This document shows positions 1 to 8,672 of a stretch of DNA of 14,368 bases, one piece after another. This DNA is from Stephanodiscus triporus (taxonomy: Eukaryota > Bacillariophyta > Thalassiosirophyceae > Thalassiosirales > Thalassiosiraceae). The notes beneath the pieces are model-generated. The model saw only the letters and a program-made list of their open reading frames with translations, searched no databases and was not told the DNA's origin. The stretch covers positions 1 through 14,368 of the forward strand of contig JALLAZ010001395.1 in NCBI GenBank assembly GCA_036939755.1. The letters run 5' to 3'. Each line of letters starts with the position of its first letter. Position 1 is the first letter of the stretch. Made by a program: the position numbers and the translations under genes.

Positions 1-411
1 CTGAGGCGGCCAAAATTGGCGGAGAAACTACGATTTTACGAAGCTAGTAAAAAAAATGGTTGCATATCTGCGACCGTAGTTGTTAAGCTGTTAAGAGGCT
101 CACAAACCCAACAAGAGCCAATCATTGTAGTAGCATCGATATACAATAAATGGATTGACCAAGAACAGCCCAACAAAAACAAAAGACGCGCAACTGTTTT
201 CTTGGTGCTTTCTTGCTGATGCCCACAACCACAAGAAAATTTCTCTTGACCAAACAGCTATCATATGCCATAATCATAATACAAATACTGCATTGACATT
301 GATTACATTACCATTACACACAGACATTTTTGTTTCCTCTTCCTTTTCTTATTGCTATTTGCAGACTTACATTTACATGACTGATTACTGATTCCTCTTA
401 GCAGTTGTGCA
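1..411. other. No recognisable gene
   Basis: This stretch is AT-rich with only short open frames on either strand. I see no conserved motif, tRNA-like fold, terminal repeat or primer-binding site. It may be the upstream flank of the open-frame region that follows. Confidence 0.4.
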
Positions 412-1495
412 TTGCTTATGCTGACCTTAACCTTCAGAACTGAGCCATTGAACAGTCCAGCGTTGCCCATCTCCTCCAATTGGCACATCTACATAGTAGT
501 CTACAGGAAAGCAACTGGCATGACACTCCCTGAAACCACCGCACACTTCCAGCTACTCAACAATGCCCAGTCTTTTCTACAAGCTACTCTCTAACAAATT
601 GGTGGGAATCATATAAGATCTTCCTCTGGTGCACCACCATGTAATCTGCCTTCCTTCCTTTCTCTTACTCCAAAAAGCAATCAAAAATCCTGTTTCCCCT
701 ACCACATTCAAAACAACTTACCAACGACTTATCTCCTCACTCCTTCCTTCACTCAAACACATCATATCTCACTTATGATACTTCACCACATGATGATCTG
801 CCGCACTACTTGATCCCTGTCTCCATCAACCATGTCCAAGTTCAATCCATGCTCGATGATGAAGCCACCCCTGTCAATGTCTCCCAATTTCCTACCGAAG
901 GATGGGTGTCAACCACACGCCCTACCGCATGTGTCTTCCCCGGCCAAATTGGGACCATCATTGGATATGAAGATTATTATATTCACAACAAACACATCCT
1001 CTGCACCAATGTTTTTTCCATTGCAGCTGTTGCCACCACCGTTGTCAATGATGCTTCCCCCCTGGGTAGCACCGAACTTGATGATGAAGCAGGCCACAAC
1101 TGCAAAATGTCCAGCGAGAAATAAAAGTCCTTTGCCCACGACTCCCGCCGACAGTCCAACAACTTCTCCTACAAGCAAGCAATAAAAGGGTTTATGCTCG
1201 TGAACCTGTCTCACCTGGAATGTCTGCAACCAAACTCCTCACTAACAATCTTCATGAATATATTATTCTCGACACTCTCCCATTTCCAGAGAAAGCCATC
1301 CGTTGGTGCTGCGAACTCCTAATTCATCCAGGAAAGGCTGATGACATGATGGGCTTCGACAACAAAATCTTCATCGCATATAGCATGTGCCCCCCTTGCA
1401 GGCTACAGGAATATTATCAGATGGCTCTGGAACACCAGCCAACCCACTTTATGCGCTGTATGGCAACAGAAATTTGGGGGACGGACATGCACTAA
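412..1495 (+). other. Unrecognised open-frame region, possibly a decayed coding element
   Basis: I do not recognise a product. The plus strand is C/A-rich and pyrimidine-rich, and has three successive open stretches in different registers: 412-594, then about 642-1124, then 1088-1495. The second and third overlap by 37 nt with a -1 shift. The second contains a short block with sequence Y-E-D-Y-Y-I-H-N-K-H-I-L. The third contains a CPPC motif and several Trp and Cys residues, so it is less biased than random low-complexity sequence. No ATG-initiated frame spans the region, and no reverse transcriptase, integrase or transposase motif is visible. It could be a degraded retroelement gag-like region, a gene with introns I did not resolve, or non-coding DNA with few stops. 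A minus-strand frame (909-1229) of similar length argues for caution. Confidence 0.2.
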
Positions 1496-2077
1496 GTTAT
1501 GTTCACGACCACAGCTGACTGGGAAATCGACTAGATGGTACGATCTCCATTCTCTTCTTCTTTGCTATTTTTGTTTAGCTATTTCACAACATAGAAAATT
1601 AATTATACTAACATGATGAAAGCGGCATCTTCCTCTACTCTATATCGACATTAATTCCAACATCATCGTCATCATGTTTTCCCTGCGCTACAGTCACCAC
1701 CAAGGTCAACATCCAACATCTGACAAGAATCTCTTCTTTTCGGATGTTCAATGCCTCTTTGCCACTGCGCACTGGGCCACTGACAATGACAACACGGGCA
1801 GGTGATTTCATACATGCGCAGGAATTTACATCAATAGTGATTGTTGACAGCGATGCCAGGTTGAGTCCCATGGGGGTCTCAAAACGGGAAAAAAGGCGTG
1901 TGTTTTTTACTCACGAACCCAGACGTCGTCAATCAACTCCGATCACGCTCCGATGAAGATGACAACCCATTACTAATGTCAGAACCCAGAACAACGCCGT
2001 CAATCGGCCATAAAACAAAAGACGTGTATTCTTAGACCACAGAACGATCATATCTCTCACCAATAACCAGCAGCACA
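1496..2077. other. Intergenic region upstream of the small mitochondrial-type gene
   Basis: No supported gene. Two opposed short open frames (minus 1635-1871, plus 1744-1956) overlap and at most one could be real; neither shows a recognisable domain. The last part (about 2000-2077) is the 5' flank of the spliced gene starting at 2078. It contains a CCAAT pentamer (2059-2064), too close to the start codon to be confidently called a promoter element. Confidence 0.35.
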
Positions 2078-2599
2078 ATGATCTCCATCGCAATCTCACC
2101 GTTTCGCAGGGCCGTCGTTTCTCCTGCACGTAACATCGTCGCGCAGCGGCATTTGTCGATGGCCTGCGCTCGATCCGTGGACAAGCTGAACAACATCCTC
2201 GAGGAATATCGCGCGAGGAAGTGAGTACTAGCGCATTGCTCTTCCATGGATTGTTTTGCGACTGAGCGTGTACACTAACGCGCCCCGTGGACGCACGCCC
2301 CAACGTTCCCCTTCCTCAATCGCAGCTACTCGCAAGAATTCCCTAAGCGATTTCAAAAGGAAATAGTCCATGCTGCCACCGTCGATTGCGGCCGGCGGGC
2401 GGTCTCCGCCGAGGGCATAGAGCACGTCCTCCAGAACATCGGCATGGGCCATCGAATGTCCAGATCGGAGATCGAGGGAATCGTCAGCGAGGTTGGTACC
2501 TGCCCCGTGGGTCAGGACGGGACTAGCCGTTGCGTCATCAGCGCCGATCAGATGTTGGACTTGATCTCGAAGAATTGGGAGGTGACATCCCGAGCCTGA
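2078..2599 (+). CDS. Small probable mitochondrial protein, two exons, EF-hand-like helices (spliced)
   Basis: The coding sequence joins 2078-2220 and 2326-2599 (138 residues). The 105-nt intron starts GTGAGT and ends in a pyrimidine-rich tract plus CGCAG; the junction makes an Asn codon and the frame then runs to TGA at 2597-2599. An in-frame TAG at 2033 with no ATG between makes 2078 the first possible start. Residues 1-30 are rich in Arg, Ala and Ser and lack acidic residues, as in a mitochondrial presequence. The mature part has an amphipathic helix with EEYRARNYSQ, then two helix-loop-helix-like segments around residues 65-90 and 95-130. These resemble degenerate EF-hands: the loops lack the full set of calcium-ligand acidic residues. 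No enzyme motif is visible and the specific function is unknown. It is convergent with the HGH1-like gene, 512 bp away. Gene model fairly sure; EF-hand ancestry and targeting are inference. Confidence 0.72.
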
Positions 2600-3111
2600 G
2601 CTAACGATCGTGTGAGGCTCGACTTTGCAATGAATCATGTACAAAGAAATAGAGGATCTAATAGAGTAATAGAGTAGAAAAATATGCAAAACAAGGAGTC
2701 ACTAGTAACTTTTCCACAACATTCGTCATGCTCATCCTATGACGAGGGTTGGTGTATGATTGCAGCAGGACATTTTTAGTGGATGAGTGTAACGTTATCA
2801 ACCATTAGAGTCCTTCACTTACACATAAACCAAATTAAGAAAAATAATAATGCGCGCATATAATGACAATCTGGTCTGGTGCCTAGTGTTACTGCAGCTG
2901 GATCTTCTCCACCTGCTTTCTCTTTTGCTCTTCCTTGTCGTAAACTCGTGTTAGGGCCGACTTTGAAGCGATCTGATGCACTGGTGTCGTGGGATGACAC
3001 CAATCCCAGAATTTGTTTGGTTGGGATGGCACGGATCCTGAATATTTTGAATGCCGGAATGTTTCTTGTCGTAGTTCAGGAGTACGATAGACCAGAGATG
3101 TATGTTGTGAA
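2600..3111. other. Convergent intergenic region between the small mitochondrial-type gene and HGH1
   Basis: This holds the 3' flanks of two convergent genes. Open frames occur on both strands (plus 2879-3130, minus 2889-3128, minus 2815-3003), overlapping each other. The minus 2889-3128 frame ends in a charged segment (DKEEQKRKQVEK) that looks faintly protein-like, but it overlaps the end of HGH1 and has no recognised family. Confidence 0.4.
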
Positions 3112-4755
3112 TCAATCAACATTATCATAATCCACTACACTCTTATTGCGATTCTTTGCGACGTCGGTCTCTAACATCCCCCGGGTGTACGCCTCGTATG
3201 CCCTCCTGTCGCTGCTGCCCTCCTCGGTCCCGTCCTCATCCCTACGCAGGTACTGGACGCACTCCAGCAATCGTTCCGTCACGCCCTCGTCCTCCTCGAC
3301 CATGTCGGCCAGCTTCACTATCACGTACGTCCTGCGCTCGCGCAGCGTGTCACGAGCGCGTCGTCCCGACGCCAATAGCAGCAGCAACGCCTCCACGACG
3401 TACAGTCGGACCTCGGCGTCCGGCTCCCGCGCCTTCAGGGGCCCGAGGAGCCAGTAGTCGGGATCGAGTCCAACCTTCTCGTCGACGGAAAGCTCCTCCG
3501 GACCGGCCAGGGGCAACAGCAACGCCTTGTCGATGCGCACGACGTTCAGCAGCCACCATGCGGAATCCTGGGAGAAGCAGCAGTTCTTGATGGTGCCCGC
3601 GACGCCGCGACGGCGGACGGGATTGGGGGACGTCGCGAGCTGCGGCAGGAGAGATTGAAGGCGGGACGTCGTCGCGCCGTTCGCGCCGTCGGGGATGAGC
3701 CTCATCAGGAAATCCCGTCCCCTCTCCAGCTGGCATATGTTCATGACGACGGCGGCAACGTGCTGGTATGGGTCGTAGCATCCCGTTGCCCCCCCCGAAG
3801 AATTCGCGACTTTCGCGACGGACGTCCGGGACCCGCGGGCCGTCGTCGTTGCGGGCGGTTCGCGATCGTCGTCCCGTGCGTCCGATGACGATCGCCGCAC
3901 CCGTCGGCCTCCGCCGCCGCACCCGCCGACATAGTCGTCTTCGTCGTCGTCGTCGTCGTCATCGTCGCCGGAGAGCGCGTTCGTCCCACCCCACGCCCTC
4001 GTCGCCGACGCGTACCCCTCCGACTCAACATCGACGTAGGCCGGATTCAGGAATCTGGACAGCAGCAGCGTCGCCGTGGGCCTGGCGTCCTCCTTCGTCG
4101 TCGTCGTCGCCGCGACGGAGGACGGGGACGACGACGTGGGCACGGCCTCGTCGGGCAGGCTCAGGCCGACGAATTCCGCCGCGCCTCGCTCGGTCCTCGT
4201 GGCGTTCGCGAGGAGGGCGCACGCGCAGTCCACCCGCTCCGTCCACTCGGCCCGCTCGGAAGACGTCGTCGACGACGACGACCGCGAATCGGCCGGGGCC
4301 GCGGGGGCGGGAGGATTCGACAGGGCGATCTCCAGCATCCGGGCGATGCCCCTGCCGCCCCTTTTCCCGCCCCCGCCGACTTCGTCGTAGTCGCCGTCAT
4401 CGACTTCGCCGCCGCCGACGAAGTCCATCACGCACTGATCCCCAACGACGTCGTCGGAGCACATGATGAGCAGCGCCCTGAGCGCGTCGTTCGAGCCGCA
4501 CTCGCCCTGGGACGACATCGACGCGATGCGACACATGGGCACGATGGCGTTCAACGATGTCAGTCGTCGCGCCGCCTCGGCCCTGCCCGCGTAGGACGCG
4601 GAGGAGAGGGCGGCGAGGGCGGCGGACGCGGCGGCCTTGCGCACGTCGTTACGGGGGGACGAGAGGAAGGACGTCAGCTCTCGGTAGATCGCGTCGTCGT
4701 CGTTGTCAGAGTCATCGCTGCCACCGCCGCTGCCGCAGGATTCGACTCCGCTCAT
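3112..4755 (-). CDS. HGH1: HGH1-family protein (ARM-like cofactor for eEF2 folding)
   Basis: A single-exon frame of 547 residues; an in-frame TAG 24 nt upstream (4780-4782) supports the ATG at 4755. The N-terminal part (about 25-55) has the alanine-rich helical pattern of the family (ELTSFLSSPRNDVRKAAA). The diagnostic block is C-terminal: YDPYQHVAAVVMNICQLERGRDFLM, then RRRGVAGTIKNCCF, then LLPLAGPEEL at about 413-422 and REPDAEVRLYVVEALLLL at about 443-460, matching the former DUF383/DUF384 regions. Known family role: HGH1 is a cytosolic ARM-repeat protein that works with the TRiC/CCT chaperonin in folding translation elongation factor 2. Family members are usually near 350-400 residues; the extra length here comes from low-complexity Gly/Ser/Thr inserts and an acidic run near residues 263-275 in the middle. 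The sequence is strongly GC-rich compared with its neighbours' 3' exons. No intron is apparent. Confidence 0.88.
   Translation of the reverse strand: MSGVESCGSGGGSDDSDNDDDAIYRELTSFLSSPRNDVRKAAASAALAALSSASYAGRAEAARRLTSLNAIVPMCRIASMSSQGECGSNDALRALLIMCSDDVVGDQCVMDFVGGGEVDDGDYDEVGGGGKRGGRGIARMLEIALSNPPAPAAPADSRSSSSTTSSERAEWTERVDCACALLANATRTERGAAEFVGLSLPDEAVPTSSSPSSVAATTTTKEDARPTATLLLSRFLNPAYVDVESEGYASATRAWGGTNALSGDDDDDDDDEDDYVGGCGGGGRRVRRSSSDARDDDREPPATTTARGSRTSVAKVANSSGGATGCYDPYQHVAAVVMNICQLERGRDFLMRLIPDGANGATTSRLQSLLPQLATSPNPVRRRGVAGTIKNCCFSQDSAWWLLNVVRIDKALLLPLAGPEELSVDEKVGLDPDYWLLGPLKAREPDAEVRLYVVEALLLLLASGRRARDTLRERRTYVIVKLADMVEEDEGVTERLLECVQYLRRDEDGTEEGSSDRRAYEAYTRGMLETDVAKNRNKSVVDYDNVD
3934..3966. 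repeat. GTC/GAC trinucleotide run coding an acidic tract in HGH1
   Basis: Near-perfect GTC repeats on the plus strand, read as GAC (Asp) with one GAA/GAG-type interruption on the coding minus strand. It encodes the Asp-rich run in the middle of the HGH1-family protein and probably varies in length between strains. Confidence 0.8.
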
Positions 4756-5398
4756 GATTCGCTCGATTGCTCCTGGCGACTAGTTGATGGCTTTTACTTC
4801 GTTTGGTCAGGAGGATCAGGAGGGTGCTCTGGATGGATGAGGATGAGAAGAAGGGGGCTGGCGGGGCGGCGGGCGGCGGCCGGTAAAGTGATTGATTGGT
4901 GCAACACCACCATTCTACTCTACGACAAAGATGCATTTGGAATATTGATTCCCACGCTAATGATTCCGACATGAAACTGTCCCGCCATTATGGGTAGTGG
5001 GACTCCAATTTTGCTGGCACCGGGAACAAGTCTGTCGAGGAGTCAAAGCATGGATGATTCCAAGGGTGAGAGCGGAATGTTCCTGATAGCCGCGGCATCT
5101 GCCCTGACGCCGCGAACTATCACCGACGCGGCATCGACAAGCGATTGCGCGACTGCCTGGTGCATTCTCGATTATCGACGTCATGCCGTGGGGATTTTCA
5201 TGGCGTGATTTCACTCCCTCGTCGTCCTCGCCCAGTCCGGGGACAACGAAGACTATGAACTGTGAATAGACACTACTCTATCAATTAACTACTTATAGGA
5301 AGAGAGTGTCACTTCCTCAAAGTGCTGCAGAGAAAGTTTAGGACAACAGGTTACAACCAGCCAACTCAAAGCGTATTACTTGACATGTTGACATAGTA
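4756..5398. other. Intergenic region between gene A and HGH1
   Basis: This contains the 5' flank of HGH1 and the 3' flank of antiporter gene A, both on the minus strand. A G-rich purine tract lies at about 4808-4885. Overlapping short frames at 4990-5208 (plus) and 4957-5214 (minus) show no recognisable domain, so I call no gene here. Confidence 0.45.
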
Positions 5399-8396
5399 TT
5401 ATTCTTCATCTTCCAACTCCTCCTCCTCGAGGTCTGCCAAAGCGCTCAATTCTTCATAGCCGGTCCGGCGACCAAAAATTGAATTGCCCATTCCGACGGA
5501 ATTACGAAAAGACTTCAAAAACTCAGAAACCAAGTTACCGCGGACTCGGCCATTCTCGTGGGACTCGTACAAATCAGAGATGTGCTCGTGTATCTCATCC
5601 AAAAACTCCCCAGCCTCCCGCCCAGACATAAACCCTTCCTCCTCCAGCTCCGTCAAATAATAAGCAGCTCTATTTAGCAGGATTTGACATGCATAACGTC
5701 CAGTAACTAACTTGACATCCCTGGCGTCAAGTTTGCTCAAAGCTTCTTCTGCCAATCGAACTTGCTCGTCACTCTCGTCTAACACAACCTTCTCCGCTTC
5801 CGTCAAACGACCCTCTCCACATTCACTAAACTCTCGTTTGAATGTCTTCTTGGCCCAGTCGTGCGCAATATTAAATGCGATGATCTGCCGGACTTTTAAG
5901 CTCACAACGAAGAAATCTGAATCGAAATCAACATTCTTACGATTGAACAATCTTCGCATCAAGCTTTCTGCAGGCATTGCCCATGATTGGGATGATTCTT
6001 CCAGCGCATTCCAATCATCTAAGGGAAGACATTTCGATGCTGCGTCTTCTGCAAGATTCAGAGATTGGAATAGGGAATGGGCAATGAACCCACGCCCCTC
6101 CAACTCTCCACGCTTTACTAAACGATGGTAAGCGGATCGCAACACAGAAATAAAGATGACACGCTCTTCGAGAACCCTCTCCTCCAAAGACCCCATGGTA
6201 TCGGCCCGTACTGCGTCGTACACGGATGATCTCCTTCTGACTTGTCTGATAGCCATAGCAGAGAGGCGACGATGTTTCATTTGCTCAGGCTGTACATCGT
6301 CGTCATCGTCGACGACGTCGTCATATGTTCTCTGTTCCGCACTGATGCCGAAAGACTGGTTAAAATATGGGGTCACATTTTTCAAGTTCGGCGGTGTGTA
6401 AGAATGCGACGATGAATTTTCCTTGTGGATTTCGACCGCGGCCATAAATTCCTCATAGGTTGTATCCTTTAGAAAGGGGATGTGCTTGACTACTACTTTC
6501 AAGTCAACATCCTGAAATGCCCGTTCAGTGAGTAATGCTACATACTCCTTCAGGGTATGCATCACCATGCGCCGTTTATAATGCTCAACAACTTTTTTGC
6601 GACATTCTGTGGGCGTGACAAGTCCGAGCCAATGTAGCAACAGACCGCAGGTCGGACCATTGGTTACGAGTGTGAGGAATGCAACGCTGCCCACCAGGAA
6701 AAATACTCTTCCAGTAGATTTCTTGTATTCATTCAGCACGCTTACTTCATCGTCGTTAGCAGACTCGAGACGATCTAGCGAAGCAAATAGTCCACGGAGT
6801 AAGAATTTTTTGATCGGATAATAAATAAATCGTCCAAACTCGAGAGGACTCACTTACCTAGTATTCCTGCATGAAGGGACAATGAAAGTGCTATTCCCAC
6901 TCCTCCACGTAAACCGCCATAACTCATGAACACTGCCTCCTGCCAGTTTGTCCCTATTCCAATCTTTGCAGTCAGTGGATAGCATCCGAACACCAGAAGG
7001 AACCGTATGGCATTAATGAATATGAACAACACCAATATGTACATGAGGTCGCCGGCGCCATCGGAAACCCGTGCAAACAAAAAACTACCCCACACGAGGC
7101 CTGCTAGAGTGAAGAGAAGCGTGTTCAACAGGTACTCGCTTATACTCCAGAAGTGATGAGATAGCTCACTATTGTTGTAAAGTGTCTCCCCGAATGCCTT
7201 GACCGTCACTGCACAAGCAAATACAGCTATAATGCCCGAGCATTTCAACAGAACTTCGGAGACAAAGAAGGCCAGATAAGATGTGGTTATAGTTGCAACA
7301 ACTTGCACGGTGGAATCCTCTCCAGAAAGGCGCCGATTGAGAAGGAACAAGATGGTCAACAAACCACCCCCGAAGGCTATGCCAACGCATGTCCCACCAA
7401 TTGCCAAGCGAATGAATTTCTCGAATCCTTCCACCAATCCGGAATCTTCGCCTAAACCTTGAATACCAGTCTCATAGAGAAATCGGGCACTGAATATTTG
7501 GTAGAATACAGCTGCCGATCCGTCGTTCATGATGCTTTCCCCTTGAATGTGCATCTGGAGCAAAATAGAGACACACAATTGTCGGTGTTATTGTCCACAA
7601 ATTTTACTTACAGGCTACGATACCTTACCTTCAATCGAGGCGGCGCGCCTAGCTCGTTCATGAGTACGCTCACCGCCACGGGGTCAGTGGCTCCCAATAT
7701 GCTCCCGAATGTCATACAGAGATCCCAAGACCACCCATACGGTAAAATGGCCGTGGCGAAGAACGCCGTCAGATAGGTCCCTACGAGCATCATTGGGAAG
7801 GCGAATATGATCACCTGCCAAAAAGTCTTCACGAATAGGTGGACGTCGATACTGTAGGAGTCGTGAAAGATTAAGCCCGGGAGGAAAGTCAAGAGGATTA
7901 CCTCTCCGTCGATGCCCGCCCATGTTTTGGCAGAGTAGGCCAAGGCATCGATAGACCCAAAATCGGTTATCACGCCAATCAAGGCGCCGACGATGAACAT
8001 GATGGCCGTGTAGGGGATGCCGTGCGCGTGGCGCGAGAGGAGGTAGTAAACGAGCACTCCGGCGATCTGCGCGAACCACGGGAAGAGGAACGCGTACACC
8101 GCCCTTTCCTCCTCCGGGAAGGTCTCGACGTCGACGATGTCTACGGCGGCGCCATCACCGAGTCGAGCGGACTCGTCATCCCGATCGGACTCGGCGAGGA
8201 CGACGACGAGGGATCGAAGCCACGCCGAGAAAATCCCCACGGCGACGACGTCGACGTTCGAACGCACGAGGCTGTCGCGCAATCGCACGTCGATGCCGCG
8301 TCGGTCGGACCTCGCGGCCATCTCTGGCGGATCGGCTTCTCTGGGGCGGATGCCGCGGCTATCTGGAACCTCGAGGCCTCCTTCGCTACTCTTCAT
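5399..8396 (-). CDS. SOS1-like Na+/H+ antiporter (CPA1 family), gene A, 3 exons
   Basis: Exons 8396-7629, 7554-6858 and 6774-5399 give 946 residues; introns of 74 and 83 nt are GT-AG and restore frame exactly. The product should exchange Na+ (or K+) for H+ across a membrane, plausibly the plasma membrane as for plant SOS1. The core carries a TM4 motif ATDPVAV (236-242), the TM5 motif GESIMNDG with Asn266-Asp267, and GGLRG with Arg472; a further hydrophobic stretch is at about 511-540. A 410-residue cytoplasmic tail follows with the SOS1-like block LEERVIFISVLRSAYHRL and DDWNAL, an acidic DDVVDDDDD patch near 640-650 and a basic RRRSSV site (668-673) resembling a kinase target. The start at 8396 is preferred over an in-frame ATG at 8429 because MKSSEGGLE lines up with the start of gene B. 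Unusual: GGLRG is followed by GVGIA instead of the usual A/P-V-A pattern, and no cyclic-nucleotide-binding domain is visible. Confidence 0.9.
5748..5805 (-). repeat. 58-bp tract nearly identical to 11513-11570 in gene B
   Basis: On the minus strand this 58-bp segment matches 11513-11570 on the plus strand at 57 of 58 bases; the only difference is a synonymous TTA/TTG leucine codon. It encodes the tail segment that starts LTEAEKVVLDESDEQ. Flanking sequence is much less similar. Confidence 0.93.
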
Positions 8397-8672
8397 GCGT
8401 TCCTTTATTTTTGCTCTGGAGGCGGGCAACGGAGGAGGTATCGAGATATGATATCGAGAGGTGATGTGTGATGTGTGATTTCCCCAGTGAACTAAAAATA
8501 CTCGTGTGTATTGTTAACAACAAACGGGCTAACAAAGATACATCTACGTCGTAGAGTCGAGAGTTCGCGTAGGAATTCGTTCGTAAAATCCAGACGCTTT
8601 TCACGCCTCTCACATAGTATTACCATAGTACATAGCTCAAAAGCATCTCTAGGAGCAAAAAGAAATGATCAC
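8397..8672. promoter_or_regulatory. Shared divergent intergenic region (putative bidirectional promoter) of genes A and B
   Basis: The 276 bp between the two divergent start codons must hold the 5' untranslated regions and core promoters of both antiporter genes. Direct repeats are visible: TATCGAGA at 8439-8446 and 8452-8459, followed by overlapping copies of GATGTGT from 8463. I see no clear TATA box. A plus-strand in-frame extension upstream of 8673 exists but has no counterpart in gene A, so I treat it as leader. Bidirectional promoter function is inferred from geometry. Confidence 0.6.

Noticed and set aside
1635..1871. Minus-strand frame with a GPVRSGKE segment resembling a P-loop
   Set aside because: Only 78 codons, a short partial match to G-x4-GK-S/T (Glu instead of Ser/Thr), and no surrounding nucleotide-binding fold.
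1929..2689. Minus-strand open frames 1929-2303 and 2228-2689
   Set aside because: They lie opposite the spliced plus-strand gene, whose splice signals, frame join and presequence are coherent.
2889..3128. Minus-strand frame ending in a charged segment downstream of HGH1
   Set aside because: It overlaps the HGH1 stop region and an opposing frame; no splice site links it to HGH1 and no family is recognised.
3768..4466. 232-residue plus-strand open frame opposite HGH1
   Set aside because: Arg/Ser/Pro-only composition typical of an antisense shadow of GC-rich coding sequence; the minus strand has a clear HGH1 family match.
4957..5214. Opposed short frames in the gene A-HGH1 interval
   Set aside because: Both strands open over the same stretch, no conserved motif, and no splice signals supporting either.
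8394..8429. Upstream ATG of gene A at 8429
   Set aside because: Possible, but adds only 11 residues with no counterpart in gene B; the ATG at 8396 matches the paralogue.
8511..8672. Upstream in-frame ATG extension of gene B
   Set aside because: The added 54 residues are Ser/Arg-rich, unlike any antiporter start; the ATG at 8673 aligns with gene A's start.
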